NCBI GenBank assembly: GCA_025055595.1
Contig: JANWWU010000037.1
Span: 1 to 47,882 of the forward strand
Reading direction: 5' to 3'
Length of the DNA: 47,882 bases
Source: Planctomycetota bacterium
GTDB lineage: Bacteria; Planctomycetota; UBA11346
In this document: piece after piece, positions 7,958-17,627 of the stretch
Layout: every line of letters begins with the position of its first letter
Position numbering within the stretch: the first letter of the stretch is position 1
Position numbers and translations under genes: made by a program
The notes under the pieces: model-generated
Databases searched by the model: none
Seen by the model: the letters and a program-made list of their open reading frames with translations, nothing else
Told to the model about the DNA's origin: nothing

Positions 7958-9616
7958 CTATTTTGAGTCGCTGACATCGGGATCAAGGCCCAGGGAGTGG
8001 CAGGTCTGGCGCAGGCGCTCGCGCAGCGGCGCGCGGTCGGCGAGCAGGCGCGCCAGCCGCGGCAGCAGCGCGCGCGTCGTTTCGTCCTCGTCGCAGATCA
8101 CCTCGTGCACCCCGGCCTCGCGCAGCATCGCGACCTGCGCGGTGTACGGCGCGCGGGCGAGGATGCGCAGGGCGGGGTCGAGCGCGCGCAGGCGGCTGGC
8201 GACGGCCGCCGAGGTGTCGGCGATCGGGAAGGTGAGGACGACGAGCGCCGGACGGTGGCCGAGGAGCGGCATCCACTCCTCCATGTCCTCGATGCGCCCG
8301 CGATGGGTGCGCACGCCCGGCACGCCCTGCCAGGGAGCGAGCAGCCGCTCGTTGCGGTCGACGAGCAGCAGCGGCACGCCCTGCTGGCGCAGGGCGGCGA
8401 CGACGCTGTTGCCGACCGGGCCGAGGCCGGCGACGACGACGCTGTCGCCGCCGCTCGCCAGCGTCGTCAGGTCGACGACGGGCAGGAGCGGCCGGGCGAG
8501 CCGGGTGAGCAGCGGCGCCGTCGCCAGCGAGATGCAGGTGACGGCGACGACGAGATCGTAGAGGTGGCGCAGGGCCGGATCGCTGCTGCGCGCGAAGGCG
8601 GCGGCGGCGAGGACGAAGGCGAACTCGCCGACCTGGGCGAGCAGCAGGCCGCAGCCGAGGGCCGGGCGCCACGGCAGGCCGGCGAGGCGCACCGCGAGGG
8701 CGGCGAGCGGGGCCTTGATCAGCAGGGCGCCGACCAGCAGGGCGCTGACCTGCGGCCAATGCGCGGCGACGAAGCCGATGTCGAACAGCGCGCCCATCGC
8801 GGCGAAGAAGCAGATCGCGGTCAGACCGGTCAGCGGGCGGGTCGAGACCGCGATCAGCTCGCGGTGGCGCTGCTCGCCGAGCGCCAGGCCGGCGGCGAAG
8901 GCGCCGAACGCCGCGCCCAGCCCGAGCCGCTCGGCGATCAACGCTGCGCCGAGCGCCACCGTCACCGCGAAGGCCGCCTCGAGCTCCGGCAGCTTGTTGG
9001 CGCGCAGCCGCGCGATCAGACGGGAGGCCAGCGCCTGGCGCAGCAGGACGGTGCCGGCGCCGAACAGCAGCACGCCGCCGATCAGCGAGGGCAGCGGCGC
9101 CGGGGAGCCGACTGGCGCGAGCAGGGCGAGCAGGACGAGCAGCGGCCCGATCGCCAGGTCCTGCATCAGCGACACGGCGAGCGCGAGCTGCCCCTCGGGA
9201 CGATTGCGCAGGCGCCGCTCCTCGAGCGCGCGCATCAGGACGATCGAGCTGGTCATCGCCAGGCAGGCGCCGATCGCCACCGCGCTCGCCGGCGGCAGGC
9301 CGGCGAGCGCGGCGACCAGGGCGCCGGCGCCGATCGTCAGCCCGATCTGGGTCAGCGAGGCGATCGCGGTCGCGCGCCAGCGCTGGCGCACGCTGCCGAG
9401 GTCGAGCTCGAGGCCGAGCGTGAACAGCAGCAGCGCGGCGCCGACCTCGGCGAGCGGCTGCAGCGTGTCGCGGTCGATCAGGCCGAGGGCGCTCGGTCCG
9501 GCGAGGGCGCCGGTCGCGAGGTAGGCGACGAGCGCGCTGACCCCGAGGCGCTGGAAGGCGGTGACGATGATCACGCCGAGCGCCAGCAGCCCGAGGATCG
9601 CTCCGAGCTCGCCCAT
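7958..9616 (-). CDS. Kef-type cation:proton antiporter with RCK domain
   Basis: A 552-residue inner-membrane protein. About 12 hydrophobic segments of the Na/H exchanger (CPA2) fold fill the first 385 residues. A cytosolic TrkA-N/RCK domain follows, with the nucleotide-binding VAGLGPVGNSV and a downstream LLVDRNE. Such proteins exchange K+ or Na+ for H+ and are gated by nucleotides; which ion is moved cannot be told. ATG 9616 is chosen because hydrophobic segment 1 begins at once and because it sits 6 bases after the -10 of the shared promoter. The tRNA-Glu gene follows directly. Confidence 0.93.
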   Translation of the reverse strand: MGELGAILGLLALGVIIVTAFQRLGVSALVAYLATGALAGPSALGLIDRDTLQPLAEVGAALLLFTLGLELDLGSVRQRWRATAIASLTQIGLTIGAGALVAALAGLPPASAVAIGACLAMTSSIVLMRALEERRLRNRPEGQLALAVSLMQDLAIGPLLVLLALLAPVGSPAPLPSLIGGVLLFGAGTVLLRQALASRLIARLRANKLPELEAAFAVTVALGAALIAERLGLGAAFGAFAAGLALGEQRHRELIAVSTRPLTGLTAICFFAAMGALFDIGFVAAHWPQVSALLVGALLIKAPLAALAVRLAGLPWRPALGCGLLLAQVGEFAFVLAAAAFARSSDPALRHLYDLVVAVTCISLATAPLLTRLARPLLPVVDLTTLASGGDSVVVAGLGPVGNSVVAALRQQGVPLLLVDRNERLLAPWQGVPGVRTHRGRIEDMEEWMPLLGHRPALVVLTFPIADTSAAVASRLRALDPALRILARAPYTAQVAMLREAGVHEVICDEDETTRALLPRLARLLADRAPLRERLRQTCHSLGLDPDVSDSK

Positions 9617-9622
9617 GCCGCG

Positions 9623-9650
9623 GTTGTCCGTCGCCGCTTTCGACGACAAG
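9623..9650. promoter_or_regulatory. Interleaved bidirectional promoter, antiporter/prmC
   Basis: On the plus strand TTGTCC (9624-9629), 15 bases, GACAAG (9645-9650), 6 bases, then the prmC GTG at 9657. On the minus strand TTGTCG (9649-9644), 15 bases, GACAAC (9628-9623), 6 bases, then the antiporter ATG at 9616. The inverted repeat TTGTC-N16-GACAA therefore serves as -35 on one strand and -10 on the other. Both mRNAs would be leaderless. It could also be a dyad operator. Confidence 0.5.
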
Positions 9651-9656
9651 GAGGCG

Positions 9657-10490
9657 GTGCCCGAACGCCTGCTATCCGTGCTCGAACGCGCGGCGCGCTG
9701 GCTCGCCGAGCGCGGCATCGGCAATGCCCGCCGCGAGGCCGAGTGGATCTTCGCCGACACCCTCGGCCTGTCGCGGCTCGAGCTCTACACGCGTTTCGAC
9801 ATGCCGCTCGACGGCGAGGAGCTGGCGCGCCTGCGCGCGCGCGTGCAGCGGCGCGGCCGGCGCGAGCCGCTGGCGTACATCCTCGGCTGGCAGCCCTTCG
9901 CCGGCCTGCAGCTGATGGTGACGCCGGCGGTGCTGGTGCCGCGACCCGAGACCGAGGAGCTGGTCGCGCGCGCCCTGGGCGAGCTGCCGCGCACCGCGCG
10001 CCGGGCGCTCGATGTCGGCACCGGCAGCGGGGCGATCGCTCTGGCGCTCAAGCGCGCGCGGCCCGAGCTCGCGGTCGTCGCCACCGAGATCAGCGCCGAG
10101 GCCCTGGCAGTGGCGCGCGCCAACGGCGCGCGGCTGGCGCTGGACATCGACTGGCGTTGCTGCGACCTGGCGACGGCGGTCGCCGAGCCCTGCGATCTCG
10201 TCGTCGCCAACCTGCCCTACATCGCCGACGACGAGCGCGCGCTCTGCGACCCCGAGCTCGCCTACGAGCCCGAGCTCGCGCTGTTCCCCGGCGGCGACGG
10301 GCTCGGGCCGATCCGCCGCCTGCTCGCCGACGCCCAGCGGCTGCTCGCGCCCGACGGCGTGCTGTGGCTCGAGCATGGCTTCCGCCAGGGCGCGGCTGTC
10401 GCCGCCGAGGCCGCCGCCCACGGGCTGCGCGCGCTGCCGCACCGCGACGCCGCCGGCACCTGGCGCTACGCCGAGGTGCGCCGTGCGTGA
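9657..10490 (+). CDS. prmC: Peptide chain release factor N5-glutamine methyltransferase
   Basis: A 277-residue Rossmann methyltransferase that methylates the Gln of the GGQ motif in RF1/RF2. Visible parts are the N-terminal helical domain (ARREAEWIFADTLGLSRLELY), YILGWQPF, RPETEELV, the SAM-binding DVGTGSGAIALAL, and the catalytic motif, which reads NLPY instead of the usual NPPY. The GTG at 9657 gives a normal family length and lies 6 bases after a -10; an in-frame ATG at 9615 would add 14 residues and overlap the antiporter start. The 3' end overlaps the helix-hairpin-helix gene by 8 bases. Confidence 0.92.
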   Translation: MPERLLSVLERAARWLAERGIGNARREAEWIFADTLGLSRLELYTRFDMPLDGEELARLRARVQRRGRREPLAYILGWQPFAGLQLMVTPAVLVPRPETEELVARALGELPRTARRALDVGTGSGAIALALKRARPELAVVATEISAEALAVARANGARLALDIDWRCCDLATAVAEPCDLVVANLPYIADDERALCDPELAYEPELALFPGGDGLGPIRRLLADAQRLLAPDGVLWLEHGFRQGAAVAAEAAAHGLRALPHRDAAGTWRYAEVRRA

Positions 10491-10704
10491 GGCGCTGGCA
10501 GCGCTCGGTCTCCTGCTGGCGCTGGCGTTGAGCGCCGCCTTTCGCGGCCCGCTGCCCGTGCCGCCGCGCCTGCCGGCGGCGGCCTGCCAGCCGTGGATGG
10601 CCGACTGCATCCCCGGCGTCGGCGCCAAGCGGCGCGAGCAGGTGGCGGCGGAGATCCGCGCCGGCCGCATCCCGGCGGCGGCGCGCGCGTGGTTCGCGCC
10701 CTGA
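10483..10704 (+). CDS. Small secreted helix-hairpin-helix protein
   Basis: A 73-residue protein starting at GTG 10483 inside the end of prmC. The N-terminus is a hydrophobic segment (residues 4-19), either a signal peptide or an anchor. The C-terminal part carries a helix-hairpin-helix motif, IPGVGAKRREQVAAEI, like the DNA-binding half of ComEA. Two cysteines (ACQ and DCIP) precede the hairpin. It could bind DNA in the periplasm, for instance in DNA uptake or scavenging, but it is very short and this is an inference. Coupling to prmC suggests steady expression. Confidence 0.7.
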   Translation: MREALAALGLLLALALSAAFRGPLPVPPRLPAAACQPWMADCIPGVGAKRREQVAAEIRAGRIPAAARAWFAP

Positions 10705-10730
10705 GCGAGTCGAGGGTTGCCGTGCGCGCC

Positions 10731-10758
10731 TTGGGCGAACAGAGGCCGCCGCCATACT
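10731..10758 (+). promoter_or_regulatory. Predicted bacilliredoxin promoter
   Basis: TTGGGC (10731-10736), 16-base spacer, CATACT (10753-10758). The ATG is 19 bases downstream with GAGAGG as ribosome site, so this mRNA has a short leader. Confidence 0.4.
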
Positions 10759-10777
10759 GCAGGGCCGAGAGGTCGCC

Positions 10778-11188
10778 ATGTATCCCGACGAGATCGTGAA
10801 TCCGATTCGCGCCGAGGTCCGCGCGATGGGCCTGACCGAGCTGCGGACGCCGGAGGATGTCGAGCGCGCGCTCGCCGACCCCGGTCCCGTGCTGGTCTTC
10901 GTCAACAGCGTCTGCGGCTGCGCGGCCGCCGGCGCCCGTCCCGGCCTGGCCAAGGCGCTGGCCGAGGCGCCGAAGAAGCCGCGCGTCGTCACGGTGTTCG
11001 CCGGCGTCGACCGTGAGGCGACCGCCGCGGCGCGGGCGCGTTTCGGCAACTATCCGCCGAGCTCGCCGAGCGCGGCCCTGCTCAAGAACGGCGAGGTCGT
11101 GTGGATGCTGCACCGCCACCAGATCGAGGGCCGCTACCCCGAGCAGATCGCCGAGGCCTTCCGCCAGGCCTTCGCCGCGCACTGCTGA
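10778..11188 (+). CDS. BrxA/BrxB family bacilliredoxin
   Basis: A 136-residue protein of the YphP/YqiW family, with the thioredoxin-like fold and the characteristic CGC active site (Cys46 and Cys48 in NSVCGCAAAGARP). The N-terminal YPDEIVNPIRAEV and the C-terminal HRHQIEG blocks are also typical. In Firmicutes these proteins remove bacillithiol from cysteines; many other phyla keep the family with an uncertain thiol partner. ATG 10778 is preceded by GAGAGG. It stands alone with its own promoter between prmC and aroC. Confidence 0.93.
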   Translation: MYPDEIVNPIRAEVRAMGLTELRTPEDVERALADPGPVLVFVNSVCGCAAAGARPGLAKALAEAPKKPRVVTVFAGVDREATAAARARFGNYPPSSPSAALLKNGEVVWMLHRHQIEGRYPEQIAEAFRQAFAAHC

Positions 11189-11209
11189 GGGCCGCGGCGC
11201 GGCGGCGGC

Positions 11210-11236
11210 TTGGCGCGGCGGCGGCGCGCGCAGCAT
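11210..11236 (+). promoter_or_regulatory. Predicted leaderless aroC promoter
   Basis: TTGGCG (11210-11215), 15-base spacer, CAGCAT (11231-11236), then exactly 6 bases to the aroC ATG. No Shine-Dalgarno precedes that ATG. Confidence 0.5.
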
Positions 11237-11242
11237 TGCGCC

Positions 11243-12379
<1,137 letters not shown>

Positions 12380-12386
12380 GCGGCCG

Positions 12387-12401
12387 ATGCCGCGCCGGCA
12401 T
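12387..12401 (+). terminator. Weak hairpin after aroC
   Basis: ATGCCG and CGGCAT form a 6-bp stem with a 3-base loop, 7 bases after the aroC stop. It is short and has no T-tract, so a role in termination is only a guess. Confidence 0.25.
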
Positions 12402-12429
12402 GCCTGCACGCGGCCGCGCGATCGCCTGG

Positions 12430-13564
<1,135 letters not shown>

Positions 13565-13585
13565 GTCCGTTGCCGGGCGGCCCGA

Positions 13586-13609
13586 ACGGCGCCGGGCGAC
13601 CGGCGCCGT
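13586..13609. terminator. Bidirectional hairpin between gap and the flgN-like gene
   Basis: A perfect 10-bp inverted repeat, ACGGCGCCGG and CCGGCGCCGT, closes a GCGA (GNRA-type) tetraloop. It sits between two convergent stop codons and could end transcription from both sides. There is no T-tract. Confidence 0.6.
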
Positions 13610-13619
13610 CGTCGGTGGC

Positions 13620-14153
13620 TCAGTGGCGCAGGTTGAGCAGGGTGCCGCGCGGAGCCGCCGGCGCCTGGATCAAGCCGCGGCGATCGTAGGCTGACGTTGC
13701 GCGCTGACCGGCGCTGTCGCCGAACGCGTCGCGCAGCACCGCGAGCCCGCTGCGCGCGACCGCGAGGTTGCGCTCGCTCAGCCGCTGCAGCTGCAGGCAG
13801 GTCTGTTGCAGGTCCGCGCGCAGCCGCTGCAGGGGGGCGCGCAGCGCCTCCGGGGCATGCGGCAGCAGGCTGCTCAGCGTCAGCTCGCCGGCGAGGCGGC
13901 AGGCGCTGGCCAGGGCCTGGCACAGCCGCGTGCGCTGCGCGGCGAGGGTGGCGGCCTCGCGGTTGGCGGCATCGTGGACGGCGAGCACGCGGGTGATTGC
14001 GGCGGCGTCGGCGGCGGTGAGGGCGTGGCCGAGCTCCTGCGCGCAGCCGAGCAGCTTCTGCTGGCAGGCGAGTTCCTGTTCGAGGTGGCGCCGCAGCTGC
14101 TCGAAGAGCGCGGCGCTGATGCTGGCGGCGGGGGGAGCGGGGGGCGGCGGCAT
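13620..14153 (-). CDS. FlgN-like flagellar chaperone
   Basis: A 177-residue, almost wholly helical protein with coiled-coil character. It has the FlgN pattern: N-terminal helices around LRRHLEQELACQQKLL, a long middle helix, then ERNLAVARSGLAVLRDAFG and a short ordered tail SAYDRRGLI. FlgN holds the hook-filament junction proteins FlgK and FlgL before export. No other flagellar gene is in the window, so this is an orphan call based on pattern only. The start may be ATG 14153 or a TTG at 14180; neither has a ribosome site. Confidence 0.55.
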   Translation of the reverse strand: MPPPPAPPAASISAALFEQLRRHLEQELACQQKLLGCAQELGHALTAADAAAITRVLAVHDAANREAATLAAQRTRLCQALASACRLAGELTLSSLLPHAPEALRAPLQRLRADLQQTCLQLQRLSERNLAVARSGLAVLRDAFGDSAGQRATSAYDRRGLIQAPAAPRGTLLNLRH

Positions 14154-14205
14154 GCCGGCGACACGCAGCCCGCGTGCCAAGCGGGCGGCGGGCTGCGGCG
14201 GCCGC

Positions 14206-14232
14206 TTGGCAGATCGCGCTCGCCCGCATCAT
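14206..14232 (+). promoter_or_regulatory. Predicted leaderless promoter of PDZ gene 1
   Basis: TTGGCA (14206-14211), 15-base spacer, CATCAT (14227-14232), then 6 bases to the ATG at 14239. Confidence 0.5.
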
Positions 14233-14238
14233 GCGGCC

Positions 14239-14943
14239 ATGCGCAGCGTGCTGCTCGTTCTTCTCGCCGCGCTGTTGCTCGCCACCGACAGCGACTACCA
14301 GCCCTTCGATGCGCGCGCCATGCTCGGGGTGACGATGACCCCGCCGAGTCCGGCGGCGCAGGCCGCCAACGGCACGGAGCCCGATGTCGGCGTCGAGGTG
14401 CAGCGCATCTATCCCGGATCGACGGCGGAGCGCATGGGCCTGCAGCCCGGCGACCTGATCATCGCGGTCAACGGCAGCCCCGTGTCGTCGATGACCGACC
14501 TGCGCAACGAGATCGCGCTCGCCGGGGTCGGCGGCCAGGCGACCGTCGAGATCCTGCGCCAGGGCCGGCGGCAGCGCCTGACGGAGACCCTCGACGCCTG
14601 GCCCCCGCACATCCCCTTCGAGCCGATCGACGATGCCGCCGAGCGCCGCTTCCGCGACTGGCAGGCCCGCCGCCACGAGCGGACGCAGCAGGCGGTCAAC
14701 GAGCTGCGCCGGCGCGTCGAGGACCTCGAGCGCCGCTTGGCGCCGCCGCCCGCCGAGGCGGCGCCGCTGTCGCTCGGCGCCGCCCTCGCTCAGCCAGCCT
14801 CCCGGGCCCTGCGCGCGCTGCCGCCCTTCCGCCTGCGCTGGCAGGTCGAGCTCGCGCAGCGCGGCACGCCCGCTGCCGCCGACGGCCGTCTCCGCTGGCA
14901 GGCGCGCTGCCTGCTCGGCGCCCCTCCGCCCCAGGTGTTCTGA
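14239..14943 (+). CDS. Secreted PDZ-domain protein 1
   Basis: A 234-residue protein with an N-terminal hydrophobic segment (residues 2-15, signal or anchor) and one PDZ domain at about residues 30-115. The domain has a GLQPGDLIIAVNG core and a preceding LGVTM carboxylate-loop-like strand. A charged coiled-coil stretch follows (residues 135-165) and then a basic C-terminal tail. No protease domain is present, so it is an adaptor or scaffold, not a DegP relative. It is co-transcribed with a second PDZ protein one base downstream. Confidence 0.82.
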   Translation: MRSVLLVLLAALLLATDSDYQPFDARAMLGVTMTPPSPAAQAANGTEPDVGVEVQRIYPGSTAERMGLQPGDLIIAVNGSPVSSMTDLRNEIALAGVGGQATVEILRQGRRQRLTETLDAWPPHIPFEPIDDAAERRFRDWQARRHERTQQAVNELRRRVEDLERRLAPPPAEAAPLSLGAALAQPASRALRALPPFRLRWQVELAQRGTPAAADGRLRWQARCLLGAPPPQVF

Positions 14944-14944
14944 C

Positions 14945-15643
14945 ATGCGTCCGTGGTTGCTGCTGCTCCTCGCTCTCCTGACCGCACCGCTGTCTGCCGG
15001 CGAGGCGACCGCGGCCAGCGCCGCCGCGCCGCGCGCCTGGCTCGGGATCGCGATCGATCCCGCGGCCAGCGCCCTGCTGCGCCAGGGCCTGGTCGTGCTG
15101 CGCGTCGAGCCGAACAGTCCGGCGGCGGTGATGGGTCTGCAGGCCGGCGACCGCATCCTCGCGCTCGATGGCGAGGCGCCGAAGCGCGAGGAGGACCTGC
15201 GCGCGATGATCGCCGCGCGCAAGCCCGGCGACCGTGTGCGCCTGGAGATCGAGCGTCCGCAGGGAGCGGACGGCCTGCCGCAGCGCCTGACGGTCAGCGG
15301 CGCCCTGCAGGAGGCCCCGCGTTCGCGGATCGGCGCGATCGGCAGCCAGCTCGCCGAGCTGCAGCAGCGCGTCAACGAACTGGCCGAGAAGGCGCACGAG
15401 CCGACGCTCGTCGAGGTCATCGAGAAGCTCGCCGAGATCCAGCGCGACCTGCCGCGCGCCGCCGAGGCGTTCAAGAAGGCTTTTCCGCACGGCGAGTTCC
15501 GCATTGTCATCTCGATAGAGATCACCAGCGACCGGCGCGCAGCCGACCCGCTGGTCATCGATCTCGGCGGCGCCGGGACGCCCGCCCCGGCGCGTGGCGA
15601 GGCGACGGCCGGCGAGCGGGGCCCCGCCGACTCACGGCAGTGA
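14945..15643 (+). CDS. Secreted PDZ-domain protein 2
   Basis: A 232-residue partner of the previous gene, starting one base after its stop. It has a clear signal peptide (RPWLLLLLALLTAPLSAG), a PDZ domain at about residues 30-115 (WLGIAID and GLQAGDRILALDG), then a coiled coil at residues 125-165 (ELQQRVNELAEKA) and a disordered C-terminus. Like its neighbour it has no catalytic domain. The two share layout but are well diverged. The 3' end overlaps the convergent ispH gene by 12 bases. Confidence 0.82.
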   Translation: MRPWLLLLLALLTAPLSAGEATAASAAAPRAWLGIAIDPAASALLRQGLVVLRVEPNSPAAVMGLQAGDRILALDGEAPKREEDLRAMIAARKPGDRVRLEIERPQGADGLPQRLTVSGALQEAPRSRIGAIGSQLAELQQRVNELAEKAHEPTLVEVIEKLAEIQRDLPRAAEAFKKAFPHGEFRIVISIEITSDRRAADPLVIDLGGAGTPAPARGEATAGERGPADSRQ

Positions 15644-16492
15644 GGCGACGATCTCGCGCACCCGCCGCTCGACCGCGGCGATGACGTCCTGCGGCGTGCT
15701 GGTGCCGGCGGTGATGCCGACATGGCGCTTGCCGGCGAACCACTCCGCGCGCAGCTCCTCCGGCCGTTCGATGTGGAAGGCGGGGATGCCGCGCTCGGCG
15801 ATCGCCTCGCGCAGCTTGGCGGTGTTGGCGCTGTTTCTGCCGCCGATGACGATGCCGAGGTCGATGTCGCAGGCGAGCAGCTTGCCGATCGCCGCCTGCC
15901 GCTCCTTCACCGGCTGGCAGATCGTGTCGATGAAGCGCAGGGCCTCGACCCAGGGCAGGGCGCGCATCGCCGCCACCAGCTGCTCGACGCGGTCGAGGCG
16001 GTTGGTCGTCTGGCTGACGACGCCGAGACGGGCCTGGCCGCGCAGCTGTTCGAAGTCGCGCTCGTCGTGGACGACGGCGCAGGCGCGCAGGTTGCCGACG
16101 ACGCCCCGGACCTCGACATGGTCGGCCTGGCCGACGATCACCGGGAACCAGCCCTCGCGTTCGAGGTAGCGCGCGAGCTTGTGCAGGCGGATGACCAGCG
16201 GGCAGGTCGCGTCGTAGACGATGAAGCCGCGCTGACGCAGCGCGGCCTTGGTCGCCTCGCTGGCGCCGTGGGCGGTGATCATCACCGCCGGCGTGGTGAT
16301 CTGATCGAGCTGATCGCGCTCGACGATGCGCACGCCGTGCGCGAGCAGGCGCTCGGTGACCTGCGGGTTGTGCACGAGCTGGCCGACGATCGTCAAGCGA
16401 TCGCGGAAGGCGGGATCGAGGGCCAGATCGATCGCGTCCTGCACGCCGAAGCAGGTGCCCATCGCCTCGGCGAGCGTGATCTTCGCCGGCAT
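15632..16492 (-). CDS. ispH: 4-hydroxy-3-methylbut-2-enyl diphosphate reductase
   Basis: A 286-residue iron-sulfur enzyme of the non-mevalonate pathway that makes IPP and DMAPP from HMBPP. The three cluster cysteines are visible: Cys14 (GTCFGV), Cys97 (DATCP) and Cys192 (DTICQPVKERQ). Substrate-binding blocks are TAHGAS, SQTTNR and ITAGTSTP. The N-terminus reads KITLAEAMGTCFGV, a divergent form of the usual start. ATG 16492 has no clear ribosome site. It would feed the UppS encoded at 2707. Confidence 0.97.
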   Translation of the reverse strand: MPAKITLAEAMGTCFGVQDAIDLALDPAFRDRLTIVGQLVHNPQVTERLLAHGVRIVERDQLDQITTPAVMITAHGASEATKAALRQRGFIVYDATCPLVIRLHKLARYLEREGWFPVIVGQADHVEVRGVVGNLRACAVVHDERDFEQLRGQARLGVVSQTTNRLDRVEQLVAAMRALPWVEALRFIDTICQPVKERQAAIGKLLACDIDLGIVIGGRNSANTAKLREAIAERGIPAFHIERPEELRAEWFAGKRHVGITAGTSTPQDVIAAVERRVREIVASLP

Positions 16493-16589
16493 GCCACGAC
16501 CTTCGGGCGCGGGCGGCGCGCGAAAGCGGCGCGCCGACGGCGCTCGACATCGCGCAAGCGCGCGGCGCCTCGCGCCTACGCTCGGGCCC

Positions 16590-17618
16590 ATGCCCGTCGG
16601 CTGCCTGCTCGCGCTGCTCCTGGCGCTGCCGGCCGCGGCGCTGGCCAGCGAGCAGCTGGTGTGCCGCGGCTTCCCCGCCGAGATCGCTGCGCGCGCCGTC
16701 AGCCAGTGGTCGGAGCTCGAGCTCTCGGTGGCCGCCGAGCTGGCGCAGCGGCCGCTGTGGTTCGTCCTGCCCCGCCGCGATCTCGCCGCCATCGGCCAGG
16801 CGCTGGCGGTGGCCAGCGGCTCCTGGTGGAGCGATGACGGCGCGCTGCTGGTCGCCGACGAGCTGGCGCCCGCGCCGCTCAGCGTGCGGGCATATGGCGC
16901 CCTGCCCCGCAACGTCGCCGTCAGCGAGGAGCTGGTGCGCGAGGTCCTCGCGCCCTGGCTGGCGCCGCCGGCGGGCCTGGCCCAGGACCCGCTGAGCGAG
17001 ACCTGGACCGCGAGCCTGCCACGCGCCGGCCACGAGCGCCTGCAGGCGCTCTTCAGCGCCCTCGCCGGCCCCGCGCCGCGCCCGCCGGCCCTGGTGCAGC
17101 CGGCAGAGCCGGCCCTGCCGCTGCCCGCCTTCCCCGCGTCCTCCGCCCATCTCGCGGCCTGGGCCGCGGCCCTCGCCGCCGGCAGCGGCTGGGCCGTCGC
17201 CCTGGCCCCGGGCCTCGACCCCCGTGCCCCGGCGCCGCCGCCGGTCGGCGACACCGCCGCCGCGCTCGCCGCCCTGCGCCGCGCCGGCTACGTCGCCGAG
17301 CTGCACCACCGCTGCCTCGGCATCGCCGCGGCGCCGCTCGGCGATCGTCGCCACCCCGCGCAGCGCGCCGCGATCGCGGTGCTCGCCCTCGCCCAGCTCG
17401 GCGGCGACGACGAGGCAGCGCTCGCGATCGCCGCCACCCTGCGCCGCCGCCTGCGGCCGGAGTGCTGGCGGCTGCCGGGCTGGACGATCGCCGCGCTGCG
17501 CGGCCGCCGGGCCCTGCTCGTCGTCGCCGATCCGCCGACCATCCACGCCGTGCTGGAGGCGCTCGAAGACGCGGACCGGCGCGGTCTGTCGGCCTGGCTC
17601 GCCGAGGGCGAGCGCTGA
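16590..17618 (+). CDS. Secreted protein of unknown function
   Basis: A 342-residue Ala-rich protein with a signal peptide (MPVGCLLALLLALPAAALAS). No family is recognised. A Pro-rich linker near residues 175-190 splits it into two parts. The final segment, VVADPPTIHAVLEALEDADR, resembles the small alpha/beta modules seen in secretin N-domains and in planctomycete secreted proteins, but this is weak. A TACGCT sits 7 bases before the ATG, so its mRNA may also be leaderless. The stop lies 9 bases from the convergent topA stop. Confidence 0.7.
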   Translation: MPVGCLLALLLALPAAALASEQLVCRGFPAEIAARAVSQWSELELSVAAELAQRPLWFVLPRRDLAAIGQALAVASGSWWSDDGALLVADELAPAPLSVRAYGALPRNVAVSEELVREVLAPWLAPPAGLAQDPLSETWTASLPRAGHERLQALFSALAGPAPRPPALVQPAEPALPLPAFPASSAHLAAWAAALAAGSGWAVALAPGLDPRAPAPPPVGDTAAALAALRRAGYVAELHHRCLGIAAAPLGDRRHPAQRAAIAVLALAQLGGDDEAALAIAATLRRRLRPECWRLPGWTIAALRGRRALLVVADPPTIHAVLEALEDADRRGLSAWLAEGER

Positions 17619-17627
17619 GCCGCGCCC

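Noticed and set aside
9615-9656. prmC start at ATG 9615
   Set aside because: It overlaps the antiporter start and adds 14 non-conserved residues; GTG 9657 fits both the promoter spacing and the family length. The AAGGAGG at 9648 is only 2 bases from that GTG, too close to act as a normal ribosome site.
16493-16589. GGCGCG...CGCGCC inverted repeats in the ispH upstream region
   Set aside because: Six-base GC palindromes are expected by chance in such GC-rich DNA.
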